Position numbers and translations under genes: made by a program. From positions 1,237,283-1,301,282 of the forward strand of contig NW_002060959.1 in the NCBI RefSeq assembly GCF_000150275.1: DNA of 64,000 nucleotides, in the 5' to 3' direction. Shown here piece after piece: positions 1 through 21,166 of the stretch. The notes beneath the pieces are model-generated. The model saw only the letters and a list, made by a program, of their open reading frames with translations, searched no databases and was not told the origin of the DNA. The first letter of the stretch is position 1; each line of letters starts with the position of its first letter. The DNA comes from Trichoplax adhaerens (lineage: Eukaryota > Placozoa > Uniplacotomia > Trichoplacea > Trichoplacidae).

Positions 1-224
1 ATTATTACACAGTCGCAGAATCTATCGATGGGTACACCCGTATACATTATCGAGTAGTTCATAGTATAGCATAATCTATTGCTAGTCGCCTCCAACACTG
101 GGTCGATGACTGTGCAAAACTACGGTTAAAAGAAAACCTCTAGTCAATTACTCAAACATAGGCTGGAATAGAAGGTTGTGACCATGACTACCAAGTCCAT
201 TCCTATAAGAAATCGATCAAATCC

Positions 225-252
225 GTCAGCATTGCGCATACGCAATGCTGAC
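225..252 (+). other. Perfect stem-loop near the 5' end of GLRX3
   Basis: A 12-base arm (GTCAGCATTGCG) is followed by CATA and then its exact reverse complement. It lies about 75 bases upstream of the likely GLRX3 start at 328, so it is in the 5' leader. If the upstream in-frame ATG at 184 is used, it lies inside the coding region instead. It lacks the CAGUGN loop and bulged C of an iron-responsive element, so it is not a classical IRE. Function is unknown. Confidence 0.7.
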
Positions 253-327
253 GCATTCCATCACTTCCAATTTCACATCTTGCAAAAGAGCAAAAGGATC
301 GCTGGAAGAGCAAGAAAATTCTTCGTC

Positions 328-2940
328 ATGCCTGTAGTCAGTGTCAGTACGCCAGAAGAATTCAATGATATTCTTCAGGAAGTCGGAAGGTAATGCTACA
401 GCATATTGTAATCGTGTTGTTCTGCATGAAACGCATGTCTAGTGGGTCGACGAGCCATGCCAATCTCCAGTCTTGCTCTTAAGAATGGAGCAGTTAGAAG
501 TACAACTTGCAAATGGCTGAGCAGTGTCATGCTTTATACTTTCCTATCTGGGCTATCATGATTCATAGTGAATATCAATACTATTCCAAGCTTATCGTTA
601 TATACTTTACGCAATAATCACTTCCATTCATAGTCAACTACTTGGCAACTCTGATTGTGCCTGAGTGGAAAGTATATGTACAGTACACTGTACAGTATAG
701 CAAATATCAATCATCTGTAACCTAGACAACGATCGCTAGCTTAAGAACTGGCATGGTAGCATAATGTATTAGCTGCTAGAAGGATGCAAAGACTATGCCA
801 TGGCAGGATAAATATTGATGATGACATTATATTTATTATCTATCATAGTGCACTAACTGTGGTTCACTTTTGGGCGACATGGGCCGCGCAATGCTTGCAA
901 ATGAATGTTGTCTTAGACGAACTTGCCAACAAATACCTCAATATCAAATTTGTCAAGGTTTGTCCATACAATAAGACGACCCTTCTACTTCTTAATATTC
1001 TCCTAGTATTTGTAAATGGAGATAGATAGTGCATTGCACTATAGATTATACTGATTAGCGTAGGCTGACTATGTTTACAATTGGGCAATTTCGATTTTAA
1101 GGATAAGACTGTTATAATGGACACGGGTTGTGGAATGATCCAACTTTCTATTGTAACATGCTATTTCAATCATAATTTATGTCTGCCTTCTTATTGCAAT
1201 CATAGATTGAAGCAGAATCTATGCCCGAAATATCACTTCAATATAATATTGCTGCTGTACCGACGTTCATCTTGATGAAGGTATAGTGCAAATAATTGGA
1301 CGAATAAATATAGAGATACTTGGCGATACCATTTGCACTGATATTTATTATATTATATATTACTACTGTACGGGGTATTAGGCTGCCAAAGAAATTGACA
1401 GAATTAATGGCGCTAATACCAGTTTACTAGTTACAAAAGTTGGACAACATACAAATACTACTGTGCCGGTATCCTTGGATTCTATCCAAACACCTCAAGA
1501 AACTAAAGAAGTAGGAAGAAATTGAACTTCATACCTCTAGCTTGATATCAAAAATGAACTTGCCTTATTCTTATGTTAAAATATCTACGACTATTTATGC
1601 AGGAAGTGAACTCTAGAATTAAAAAACTGCTAAACAGTCATAAATGCATGTTATTTATGAAAGGAGTCCCAGACGAGCCCAAATGTGGTAAGAAATACAT
1701 GAGTGCTGGATCACCATTACTTTTTGGAACAATCCTTTATAAATACTTTGGCAATGAAGATTTACTGTTTTATTTATCTCTGTTGATATTTTTAAACCTT
1801 TAGGATTTAGCCGTCAATTGATAAACATATTAAATGACCACAATGTCGATTATGGTTACTTTAATATCCTGAGTGACAATGAAATTAGGCAAGGTTTGTG
1901 TAAACGAGCCAACGGCCTTGTTATAATCTTCAAATATTTCTACGCATGTACACGAATCGTTTTAGTGCTGAGTGTGCCAAAAACTGAAGTAGTCTGTTAT
2001 GTGCAGGTTTAAAGAAATACTCAGATTGGCCTACGTATCCTCAGCTTTATGTTGATGGTGAAATGCTAGGTGGTTTAGATATTGTAAAGGTTCGCTATTA
2101 CTGTTTATATACTTTATGGATATTATCCGTTTTTTTTCTTTCATATCTAGTAGTTTCCTAACTTAATATATTAAGGTTAATATACGTATATAGGACATGA
2201 TAGAAAGTGGAGATTTTGCGTCAATGGTACCTAAGAAACAGAATGTAAATGAGAGAATCGAAAAATTGTTAAAATCGTCCAAAGTCCTCCTTTTCATGAA
2301 GGGATCGCCAGATGTAAAGATATTTTCTATGTACTGTAGATCATTTAGAATCGAATAGATCATGACATTGACTGCATAAAATAATGATCGTTATAGACAC
2401 CGAAATGTGGCTTCAGTAAGCGTACCTGTGAAATTTTGAATGAAACTGGGTACGTTAATAGCGTTATTTATTCGTCATATACTATGATTATCGTCAGATT
2501 AATTATAGATGTATTAGTATAGTGGTATGTGGGTTATACGCTTAGTGGCTTAGCACAAAGCTCTAAGAATACCATGCTTATCTCATTTATAGGGTAGCAT
2601 ATGCGACTTTCGATATCCTGGCTGATCAAGAGGTTCGAAGATATGCAACACATTTAGTAATAGTTTGATTCTTAAATTAGCTGTTGTACGTTAAAGTTTT
2701 TATCTTTATCTCGATCAGGTTCGTGCTGGCTTAAAAAAGTACTCAGATTGGCCTACATACCCTCAATTATATGTTGATGGTCAATTCATTGGTGGTCTCG
2801 ATATCATTGAAGTAAATCTTCTAATCTAATAATATTAATCTGACTTGATACTGATATATATTTAACCTTCTTTTCTCTCTAATTTAACCTAGGAAATGTA
2901 TGAATCGAACGAATTGATCACCTGCTTGAAAGGAGAATAA
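328..2940 (+). CDS. GLRX3: Glutaredoxin 3 (PICOT), multidomain monothiol glutaredoxin, 12 exons
   Basis: Cytosolic and nuclear glutaredoxins of this family bind [2Fe-2S] clusters between their CGFS sites and, with BolA-type partners, deliver iron-sulphur clusters. Exons: 328-389, 849-957, 1206-1280, 1382-1510, 1603-1687, 1804-1893, 2007-2089, 2194-2313, 2397-2449, 2593-2632, 2719-2811, 2893-2940. Phases close to 328 aa; human is 335. An N-terminal thioredoxin-like domain has WATWAAQC (residues 29-36), where the usual redox cysteine pair is reduced to one Cys, as in human. Two glutaredoxin domains follow, with CGFS at about 153-156 and 255-258 and the repeated [14 protein letters not shown] and GGLDI segments. 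The start at 328 matches the human N-terminus. An in-frame ATG at 184 (A at -3, no stop between) would add 48 basic residues. The gene converges on the next one. The family call is certain; the start choice is not. Confidence 0.96.
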
Positions 2941-5203
2941 TTGAAATTATCCAAGACCTGAATCTTATTCAGTTATAATTGCATAACGCATGACTTCCTA
3001 TTAAGTTATAACTTATCAACTGTTCTCTCATGGATGTAATGAACACAATGATTTCTTGATGAATTCTTAATTCGTATGATATCTAAGAGATAGAAATGAG
3101 CACTAATGCTTGCATTTCTACGTCAGTTACTGTAATGAATCTGTTTGTATCTAGTATAAATCATTCACAAGAGATGTACTATTAACTTTTTATGCAATCG
3201 CGGTTTTTAAACCACATACCAGCAAATATTTTACTAACCAGTCTGATTCTCAGTAACATTGCTGTTGCCGTTATTGTCTACCGTGGAATGCAGAAAATTG
3301 TAAAGAACTTAAAAACATTGGCGTCCATTCAAGAGTTTATGTACAAAATTACCCTTATGTGAATGTGTGAATGTCGATAGTAGGCATCAAATAGACATAC
3401 TAGGTATCATACTGTTTGCAGCAGTATCTTGAATTGTAAAATAAAATTAGTGACAAAACGGCGTAACGGGCTTACAGATACTGTGTAGCTTTTATAGACT
3501 ACCCTATAAACTCAAGATTAATTGCTGAACCCTAATAGCAATGCACGTATAAAATATCAAATTTATTAAGGATAAAAACGAGTTTTACTTTTTAGATCTC
3601 GCTACTTTTCAGCGGGTAATTTTGCGACAAGTATGCGTAGCGCAATTAATTACGGTAACCTAAAATTTTAATGAAAACCATCAGGAATAAATATTATATT
3701 GCCCAATATATGCTATGTAACCTTTCATAAAATTTTTTACTACAGTAAATGGAGGTGATTTTATGTGCATTCTATGTTAATACAGCACATAGATCCTCTG
3801 ATTATATTAAAGCTAGTTAAGTTGTTTTAGTAACACTAGCTTAATTTAGGAAAATTCGAATACCGTTTCGGTCAATCATAGTGCAGTATACAGTATCTAC
3901 TATTTTATGACATGTATCTTCAAAAGTATAAGTAAAATTTAATAATTAAGAGTGCATTGCACAGTAACTATTTCAATTTAATAATACCTCTCGCATCATA
4001 AGTAGTCCTTTCGTCGTAACTTTTACGAAACATCATACTATAAATATAGAAGTGTTAGTGATTAAATATAAGTGATCGCCGGGTTAGCCCACATAAACCC
4101 ACTACGAAAATCTTTTTCAACGTTGATTTATCATAATTGAAATGTTCCTAAATTTCTTTTTAAAAGGCTTTATTTGAATTTCTTAATGGCAGAGCGATTG
4201 TCACGATTACACCGGAACACCACAATTTTCTTTTTCCTGTTTACAAGAAAGCAATATATTTAGTTCCCCTCAAAAGTCATTATGCAAGCAGTAAATATAA
4301 TATAACTGTAGGTTAGGAGTTACTGTAAAATAGATTGATTAATAGACCTTGTTTAATTTGATTCTTTTCGGTAGATGAAAGCTACCTTGTCTTAGCTGGC
4401 GAACTTTAGACTAGATGATTTCGAAAAAGCAAGCATAAAGTTATTTAAAGTACATTGTTATCATATTTATAGTGAATTATCGAAAAACAGCAAACCATTT
4501 TGGGCGTTTCCAAATTAGTATCGCGGCCAACCGTCTAGAAAATGCGAATTTTATCAATTATTATTCTTGTACATGATATCTTTCCGGATATACACCATAG
4601 AAATGAGGGAAAAGTACTTTTTATCCAATGATTTGACTAAGGCAATATCATCTTTACCTTAATTACAGGAGTAGAAACGCCAAACGCACTTTTTGTAATG
4701 GAATTGACTGGATCCTATAATTCGTGAGCAAAAAATAGTATTTATGAATACATATATCAGCATGAGTCTAAAGTATTATATCAACATATTACAACTAAAT
4801 CTTACCAATCCGTTAACAACTGCACTTTGTGGAGTTTTAAACAATTTTCTGTGGAGCTAATTACAAAAATGATTAAATATTGTTAGGAGTAAAATTCATT
4901 TTAAAGTGCACATACATTTACTTTATTAGTTCTAAGTAACCTGAGGAGTTGCTATTGGTGTTGCATGCATTGGTCTATAAGCACTGTTTGGAGTAGCGTT
5001 GACCTATAGATATAAAGAATTTACAATAATGAATAGCTTTAATTTTCTGCATTCATAGGTACCGTATGTCTGCTATTATAAAGATATGATCGGCTGCGAC
5101 AGAAGCCGTTACAATACAAATAAACGAAAATGATATTAATTATATTAATTTATATACGATAACATGAGATCAACCTGAAAAGACAACTTTAATCAAGTAT
5201 TAA
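2941..5203. other. Convergent intergenic spacer, no gene seen
   Basis: AT-rich DNA between the 3' ends of GLRX3 and the minus-strand RhoGAP gene. It must hold both 3' UTRs. An AATAAA lies at 3440-3445, about 500 bases past the GLRX3 stop, so it is only a possible poly(A) signal. I see no coding exon, RNA gene or clear repeat. Confidence 0.6.
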
Positions 5204-8200
5204 CTATAAAATTACTTTAGCAAGTGATCGTTTAGCTGACATAGGAGGAGTGCCAACGTGATACTTGTCGAACTTTTTTAGCATTGCATTTCGTTGAGCC
5301 TCGTCAGGTATTTGTTTGATTTGGTCTAACAGCTGTGAAAGAGCTGCAGCAGTGTGTTGGTTTGTTTCTTCTTCATAGTTTGTCGATTTTTTGGCTGAAC
5401 TTGGTATAGCAATTTCGGCTAAGGCATCGTCCTTTCATAGATCATTGCATAGATTGGAAGGTAAATGTATTATATGAGAAACTGATGATTACTTAAAATT
5501 TCCGGTTAATAACGTAAAGATTGCTATAGTGATGTATGATACGAATAGGTATAGCTGGTTTTTGGAAACATGACAAACCTCTTCACTATTTTCAATTTTC
5601 TTCATATACTTCTCAATTTGGACTGAAATATCACATGGAATCTGAAGGAAAGTAACTTTGTCAATTGGTCTTATCTATGATCATTTTCATTGCTAATAGT
5701 TTTTAAATTGGGTAAGTATGTAATAATGGTATGATTATTGGTATACCTTTAACACATTTTGAAAATTTTCAATCATGAAGGTAACTATGCTCATGAGTAA
5801 TTCAATATCATTAGCTTCTGTTGCTAGATCCTGCACAAAATTTAGCCATAAAAATATTAACTAATACCGCTAGTCTCTTCAATAAAATTTAAAGATTAAT
5901 GATACTGTTGAGATGTGTAGAGACGGATGGTAACTAGATGCTCTTTGTCTTACCTTTCCGAAATGTATCATATTCGGAGTAAATACAACAGCTAAGTTGT
6001 AAGCGGTCATTTTACTCGCTCTTAATCTGGAAATTTTATGTAATAGTCCAAGTAGTTGGTGTAAAATTTCTCTACTTTCTGGAGACAGCAAAAGTAGTAA
6101 TAATTGTAACGCTTCTAATCTTTTCCCATCATTTTGTAGCTCTACAGACAACCACAGAGAATATTAGAATAACAATATTTACGGGTATGATGTATGTTAA
6201 TAAGCTGATTGCAGATAATCAATCTTACAAATAGCGTTGTTGAAGTCATGGATTAGAGGAATTGTTATGGCGCTATGAAGCTATACATTGTGTAGATAGA
6301 TACTCACCAGCAGTTTTGTAGTAAATTGAATAGTGATTTTCAGGTAAGAAGGAAACTGGTAACTCGCTAAAGAAGTTCTTTAGTAAATCTCCAACATCGA
6401 ATGGCGTATACTCTCCACTTGCCAATTCCTTGCTTATATTTATATTATCATTGTCGATAAGTTCTTTAAGCTGAGCGATACGTCTTTTATTGCCTGATAC
6501 GCGGAATATACCTTCCCTGTCAGCATCTAAGGAAATAATTTAATTTGTTAGCATGTAATTACTTTACTGTTAAGATTGAAAAATATACGTATAAATCTAT
6601 CCTTTATTAAAATCATCTTATTGAGATTTATTTCAGAACTTGATTATGACTTGAATAATAGTATCATTAATTAGTTATTTTACTTTCACTAATAATCTTA
6701 ACGGTTGAATTGATTCTAAATTTTCCTTCACTGAATTAGAAGCTGCAAGGCTAGTAGTGTTACATGTTTTAACCAGTAATTCATTCTCATACCTTGATCT
6801 ATTTATCTCAAAATAATTTACGTTACTGTCCCTGTGCTATAACTTTACAGTTATTAATGGTTAATTAATATAATACCGAAGCCTTTGATTAATTATATAT
6901 TCCATCTGTATACATGCAGTATATTACATAACTAGTATTCTTTTAGAACCGTGATTTCAACACTCTACGCGTTCGGGATGTATATGAAGAGGTTATAACT
7001 CACTTTCATGTAAGAACTTTAATAAAGGAATAATTGAATCCAAGGTCTCTTCTGCGATTGGTGCGCCGAAAACTTTCTTACCTTGTTATAGTTATAATTT
7101 TAAAGAGCATGTTAGTTACAATTTTAAAAATAGAATATAACCAGGTGTATACGTTTATTACATATAATATGCTACATCTAATTTTCTTGGGGCCAATACT
7201 TTACATAGTTTGACATATACATACATTAGATGAGAATTTTATATCAAATTATAGGCAAGACTGTGTAGTATATCGCTATACATGAACAACTGCCATAGCA
7301 GCTAATCACGTTACTTTGGCAATGATGATATAATATAAGGAAATGTAACATAAAATACAAATACGAAAATAGTTCGTGAAAAGACTACTAGTTATTCAGA
7401 CTAAAAGAGCTATCCAATCTGAATTATTGAAAGTGCCAACCAAAATTAGATACCTTTCGATATCTAAACATGATATCATGGAAATTAATTACCGATATTA
7501 AACATCGTAGCTACTAACCCAGATACCTCTTGTAGTTTCGATTTAAAAGCTGATATTGACTATCCATTGATGTTTTTGTATATTAATTTTAACAATGCAT
7601 TCGTCTTACTTTTGGTACAAAACAGGGATAAAATAGTACGAAATGAGATTAGAGAAGTAATGCTATTGTATGATAAGGATGGTGTAGAAGATTAATTAAT
7701 TAATGATATTATAATTATTTTTTGATTATTTTTAATTAAAGGAATACTTAGATAATAATAATAATTAACTTTAATTTTAATATCAGCTTGGTGAATACTT
7801 ATTAGATTGGACTATATTGTGGATTCAATCGTAGATATTGCTTTCATCATGGTGAAAGCTATTTTCTGATAGGGAATAGTTTATCATTCATTTCAGTGTA
7901 GGATTAGCTACGTCATGTATAGTACTTTATATCATGGAGTAGTTCTATACGATGCTTTATGATTGATATTGAAGTTATTTTAGGTAGAGTGAAGAAAAGA
8001 TTGCTTGCCAAACAGTCTATTAAGTCACGAAATACGGTAGTTGTAGTTGCATAAAATTTGAATAAAACATCAAGCACATCTATGCAATATTTATGGCAAG
8101 AAAGATAAAATACTAACCTTTCTTGTTTGATTTTTCGCTATGATGAGCGTGGGATAGATTAAAAAATTGAAAAGATTTCTTTTTTAAAATGGCGGTTAAA

Positions 8201-8358
8201 TTTTTACTCAAGTTACGTGTTTGATTGCCTTGATCACTTTCACATTGTAGAAATTCATCCAAATCTTCAATGTCTAATAATCGTGTTAATCCACTACAGC
8301 AAATGGTATACAATGCGTCACGATTTATATCAGTTACTCTGCATGGGCTACTCTCCAT
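5204..8358 (-). CDS. ARHGAP19: Rho GTPase-activating protein 19 orthologue, 7 exons
   Basis: RhoGAP proteins speed GTP hydrolysis on Rho-family GTPases; ARHGAP19 acts on RhoA in mitosis and cytokinesis. Exons in transcript order: 8118-8358, 7004-7081, 6308-6526, 5954-6141, 5747-5830, 5579-5641, 5204-5431. Phases close to 366 aa; human is near 490 and has a longer C-terminal tail. The RhoGAP domain starts near residue 80 (GAPIAEETLD). It carries the arginine finger in EGIFRVSGN (Arg115) and the KMTAYNLAVVFTPN signature. The C-terminal segment ALSQLLDQIKQIPDEAQ aligns with the human ALRELFQHVHDMPESAK region, which points to ARHGAP19 rather than another RhoGAP. The ATG at 8358 precedes a segment (SGLTRLLDIEDLDEF) like the human pre-GAP region. 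Human has about 40 more N-terminal residues, so an upstream exon is possible. Confidence 0.93.
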
Positions 8359-11300
8359 CGCTATTGAAAAAGTTCAAAGTACGCGTAGATATTTAATCAA
8401 GATCAATGTCTGAAAGAAGGAGAAATGGAATATTTCTTTAAAGCTTGTGAAAATAAATTTAATTTAATGAAGGATAGCAGGAAAGGTATGTTGAAGTAAG
8501 TTTTGATCGATATTGTCGATGGTGATTGATGATCATTAATCACTACGATGACATGAAGCAATTGTATTCACCAGTATTCTTGTAATACAGGAGCAACAAG
8601 ACCGTCTGTACAAGATATATCAATGCGTGTAAATATCGCCAATAATTCTAATTGGAATAACGATCAATTCTTTCAAGTTGGATGTGTAATCGTACTATCG
8701 TCTGCAATCTCGATGCTCTCCAGCTATGCCCAGTTTGATCAAGGTGTTGAACACAACGTGCAATCAAGATGATGACCATGTAATGTATTCAATCGATTAG
8801 CGTCATGAATTACAGCTAGTAATTTCGATGTTTTTTTCCTCTAAAATAAGATGATGGCCTAAATAGTTGAACAGTCGATAGGGATGCCAATTTAGCAGCA
8901 AGCGATCATAAGTTGTTTTAAATTTCGATTGCAGAGAGTAATCTGAAGTGGTGATGGTTAATCGAGCTTGGTTTCGCTAGCAATGATGATAACTACGATC
9001 GAAGGCGATAGGCTTAGGCAATACTATGCATCATGTATTTAAAATTCAAACAAACACTTGATCTTGTAACTGTTGAAGTTTAATTTGCATAGAATTTTCA
9101 ATTGTATCAGTAGGAGAAACAAAAGTTGTTTACTACTTGTTGTAAATTAATGGCTAGCATCCGTTCAAATATTGCAGACACGTCGTCCTTTAGTGCTGGA
9201 ACATGGCTCCTAAAACTAGAGTATTGTATGCCGATGAAACGGCAAACAACAATATGACCAGTATCGTCTTCTCCTGTCGCATCGTTGATACACGCCCTCG
9301 GTTAAAAATTCAAATTTCCAAGGTTATCCAATCAATGCTCACTTTCCTCTGCGCAGACGTGATGCGTCTCACGAGGCTAGATAATGTACTGTACAGTACA
9401 TTGTACGCTGTACAGTACAGTACTATAGAGATTAATCTTTGCACTGTAGTCGGACGGACTCCCGAATGACACTGTCCAAATTTTTCGATAGTGCCATTGC
9501 TGCAGACTACTGGATAAATCGGTATATTATATGGAATTGACGTCCAAATTAGCTGCTAAGTTGGTTTGGTCTTAGGTACACAGTAGTAGAGTAGGTAAAA
9601 AATGATAATTCATTAGAATTTACTGGAGAAAAGTGGAAAAATAAGCCTTTTTACTGGTTAATGTACTGTATACTTGTACTTGTATAGTGGACATGTGGCG
9701 TCTCTAGCTATTTAATGTACTCCACTCTCAGTGGACAGTAAACAGAAAGAGACTACTATGTGCAGTACTGTACTGAACAGTGCATAGTACATGAATTCTG
9801 TACTGTATCTCTATGACGACAAAGTTAGCACCTAGAGGTTTGCACATTCTTTTTTGCTTCTTAAATGGCCACGTCGACTCTAGCGATGGACTACATGGAC
9901 TAATTCTCATCATTGAATTTGTTGAATTACTGTACGTAAAATACAGTTCGACAAAACGATTCGTTTCCTCAACACCTTCATCAAGGTGTTGAAACTTCAG
10001 GATAGAAACAGTCTTCAGCGACAGATCTTGACAGCCATGCAAAGTAGCCTGAATCGCACTTTTCTGGCTACTGTGATAATGTAACTCCATGCAATTTCTA
10101 ACGGTAAGGTAGATTAATGAACTTTGCAATCAATGCTATTGTATTAATCAGGTCATATATGCGAATTGAATCGAAAATCAATCACTTATTCCCAATTATA
10201 ATTATGACCTAAATGTCGAACGGCAGATATTCTTAATTGAAGACATAGAAGAGATGAAGATGCTATTTTTACTGTACTGTACAATCAAAATTGAGAAGAA
10301 GAAAACAATGTGGAATCTTCATATCTTCTATCTTGCGTTATATGTGTATATATAGATTAATTAGGAATACTAGCTGTTCAACTTTGTAAGTTCTTGTATG
10401 ATAATAATCATAAATGGTCAATTGAGAGGAGTCCAAACAGTACGTATACGTTTACGCATATACGCAAAGTATCATCACTGAGACAGCGGCTTCCTCTAAT
10501 GACAGTACTCTAGTTGAAAATGACTTACTGTAGTCATGAATGTTATTATTAATTAATTAATCATATAATTAGTAACGCTCTACCTGTCCATAAATTTATA
10601 TGTACGTATTTGAATTCTAATACAAGCTACACTCATATTAGCCATGCTAATCAACTAATTAATTATTATCATAGAATTAGGGAACAAATCAAAACGTGGA
10701 CAGCCAATTGGAGGCGTGACAGATCGTGGAGAAGATGATGATTACGCTATAGCTACTGCTCATATAGCGTGAGCAGTTGATGATATGATGCAGGAAGCCC
10801 TCCAATTTTTGGTCATTGAACCAAATCCCATGATGGCAAAAGCGTGATTAAAATCATGGTAAAATTCATCTTTCAATTGACTGCTATTGAGATTCAATAT
10901 TACTTCAGTACATGCTCATGAAATGACTATCTAATACGTAGGTGTACATTACTCGTATTCCATTTCGGTACCTTAATGTTGGCAACATTTAAGGCAATTA
11001 CTGCACGATTCCTTCACCTTTTCTGATTATCAATCAGTGAACGAAAAGATGATTATGATATTTATCAACAGAAAAACATAACCGACCTCTCCATAGGTAG
11101 CATTAGGACTACTCTCATACCTATAGAAGGTATGCTAAATGTTGAATTGTTTATACGTTTATACTGTATACTGTTGTGTGATGAATCTTTGACTGCTAAA
11201 CTAAAAGGCTTATTTACTGCTGTTACTTGGCACTGAGCATTACTAATTGTCAGTCATGTTTTTCACATTAGTAAAGTGCGTTGACTTGCGTTTATTTGCT

Positions 11301-12026
11301 TTTTGGTACTTGCGAGGCGTAATTTTCGAATGACTATGAAAATTATGCTCATTTGATGTACCTATATAAATGTTACCCAATGGGACTACGGTTCCATTGG
11401 TGATTCATTTGGCGGAGCAGCGTATCAAGTACAGATAGTTGTTTAGAATGGATCATACATCGAAAATCAGATACTCGTTTAATTGTCCAAGTGTTGAAGA
11501 AATAACATTTGAATCTCATTGCGAGTAAACATGACTATTAAATTCTTGATGTATGCAACCATATATGTAACTAATATCTTTATGTAAATGTTTAATCTTT
11601 AGGTATTCGTTGGGTGGTAACGTGTTGCACCTTTAACTTTCAATCTGGTATAAATCATACTGAATGCTGAAGTAGAATTTTAAGCCTTTTGTGAAGATAG
11701 CAAGTTATCTGATAACAGCTTCTTTTACGAGATGTTTGTTCTTCCAAGTATTGCTAATGTCCTATTATGGTAATCTTTTCGTAATCAAAGTTCGAACGAT
11801 TTTGTGGTCGATAAAATCGGAGATTATATACTTACCTCTGAAAATAGAAGAATAATAAAATTGACATTTCAAACGTTATCGTGTAAGATAGTTATGAAGG
11901 TGTCAAAAACTATTTTTTAGAATTTCGTAATCTACTCATGGGATGCTTCATAGCATCTACAGATCATCGCCTTGACATCCAACATTTTATGGATGAGACC
12001 AATACCTTAATTTGCCTTGAATGCAC
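8359..12026. other. Intergenic region with GTACW islands, no convincing gene
   Basis: This is upstream of ARHGAP19. Small islands of the GTAC(A/T) pentamer occur near 9390-9430, 9660-9690 and 9760-9810, and these create spurious open frames on both strands. A perfect 10-base inverted repeat (TCAACACCTT, CATC, then its complement) sits at 9969-9992. The longest open frames here lack an ATG start, family motifs or flanking splice signals. Confidence 0.5.
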
Positions 12027-12451
12027 TATTATGAACATAGCAGAATACGTAATTATGCACCACTATATTGTTCTAAGCACACCGTAAAATTTAAGTTTTC
12101 TTACCTAAATTATCCTAATCTGGATAATTTTGCATACTGTACCTATTAGAGACCAACTGAATTCGCACTCAACTTCTTGCTACTTGTTAGCTACAATATG
12201 AACTAGTTATTTCGTGCCGTTTATTGTGCTCGTACAACAATTATGAATATTGCATAATACGTAATTCTGCAACCACCATACGCGTACTTCTCGAAGCAGA
12301 CTGTAAAAATTTATTTTCTATTACCCAGACCAGCTTAATGTGGATGATTTACGTACTTATGGAAGACGAACTGAATTCGTGCCCGGTGTTTTGCTGGCTA
12401 CAGTATCAACTAGGTATTTTCCACGCCGGTTACTGTGCTCACAACAATGTG
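12027..12451. repeat. Diverged tandem duplication, two units of about 213 bp
   Basis: Unit 1 starts at 12027 and unit 2 at 12240. Shared landmarks in the same order are ATTATGAA, AATACGTAATT, AGCA-C-GTAAAA, GGAT-ATTT, CAACTGAATTCG or GAACTGAATTCG, and TGTGCTC-ACAAC. The units have drifted considerably, so the duplication is old. An open frame over unit 2 has no counterpart in unit 1, so I read the block as non-coding. Confidence 0.65.
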
Positions 12452-13025
12452 TATGTGTATCTCAAGTTTTACCATAAAAAGTTAACATATAGCTGTGCCT
12501 ATACACGGCCTACTAGATGTACGGTACTTTGAATGCCAACCATACATTGGTTGCCTCGAAGCTATAGGAAGTGCGCAAATGGCTTTTGTAATTTAAAATA
12601 TACCAAGTTTAGTGCAAAAATAATACATTCACACATAGTGAACAACATTACCAGTTCTAAGTGTTTATTTTTCATAAACACCATACTTTGATTACGAAGG
12701 ATCATAGAATACTGTTAGAGGTCACGTCATGGAGAAAATCAAGTTACAACAGAAATGTTTTGCGAAAACCAGTAGTTAACGTGGAAGGTAGGTCTAAACA
12801 AATTCACATGTTTAAATGCGTTATCATACACAAAATTTCTAAACGTTATTTGCAGATCAACATACAAATTTAAGAACGAGTATTGCTTAAAGAGTTACGA
12901 AAGGTTACCTGCTGTGTACAGTACCAATACTAATTCCCTACAGCTACACAACCTGAAATGCTAATTTTATACATTTTTTAATTTGAAAAAGTTACTTTAC
13001 AAGTTGGATCTAAAATAATTAAATC
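12452..13025. other. Spacer downstream of SMC3, no gene seen
   Basis: AT-rich sequence past the SMC3 stop (minus strand). It must include the SMC3 3' UTR. No canonical AATAAA lies close to the stop on the minus strand; the nearest I see reads at about 12664-12669. No coding exon found. Confidence 0.5.
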
Positions 13026-20521
<7,496 letters not shown>

Positions 20522-21166
20522 GGTCGAATTGAATTTTTTCTCGCAAGAACTTGCGCCAGTCTAAGCACGTAGAAAAATGTCCATTGCACAAACTGCCTCT
20601 GACAATGGAGGTGCTGGGTGAAATACCACTACAGTGTACAGTACGACTGTACACTGTAGTCAGTGCAGTGGCTGTATCCAATCCTATTGTTGATTGACTG
20701 TCCACTACAGTACTGTATACTGTACACTGACTGTAGAATGTCGCCACGACCATAGTGTACACGTACACGTACGCATGATGTGCAGCGAGAGTGACATCGA
20801 CAACGTACGTACTGTACAGTACAGTCACCGTCAGTGAAATGATGTTCAGTGATGTGGTCAACTCTACTAGGCTAGACGCACTGGACAGTATGACCCAATG
20901 AGCGTCATTCATTTTCAAGAACATTCTTTTACTGTTGATAGTTCAGCGTTTGAAATGTTGATCAAGTCAAACTATGGTGTAGCAGCAGTAGCAGTCATCC
21001 ACATCACTGTCAGCCAAAGCAGTCCTGGACTCATGGTCAGGATAGGGACTTTTACACAGAGAATTGGGAAATCTGTGGTCAGGACTGTGCATGTCCATTA
21101 TACGCTGTACAGTGTACAGGACTGCGTTGGTTGATTGATTGATTGCGATGAGAACGCGGGTCTCTT

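Noticed and set aside
225-252. Possible iron-responsive element in GLRX3
   Set aside because: Loop and bulge do not match the IRE consensus; reported only as an unassigned stem-loop.
443-519. Sequence in GLRX3 intron 1 that translates with a W...C...M...LAN pattern like a second thioredoxin exon
   Set aside because: Its reading phase does not fit exon 1, it ends in a stop, and the similarity is short and weak.
1471-1478. GTATCCTT in GLRX3, which resembles a U12 GT-AG donor
   Set aside because: It lies inside exon 4, which is needed in full for the alignment and phase; a chance match.
9203-9469. 88-codon plus-strand open frame
   Set aside because: The second half is translated GTACW repeat, and no homologue-like features are seen.
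9728-10129. 133-codon minus-strand open frame
   Set aside because: The first codon is TTG, the end runs into a GTACW island, and there is no family motif or splice context.
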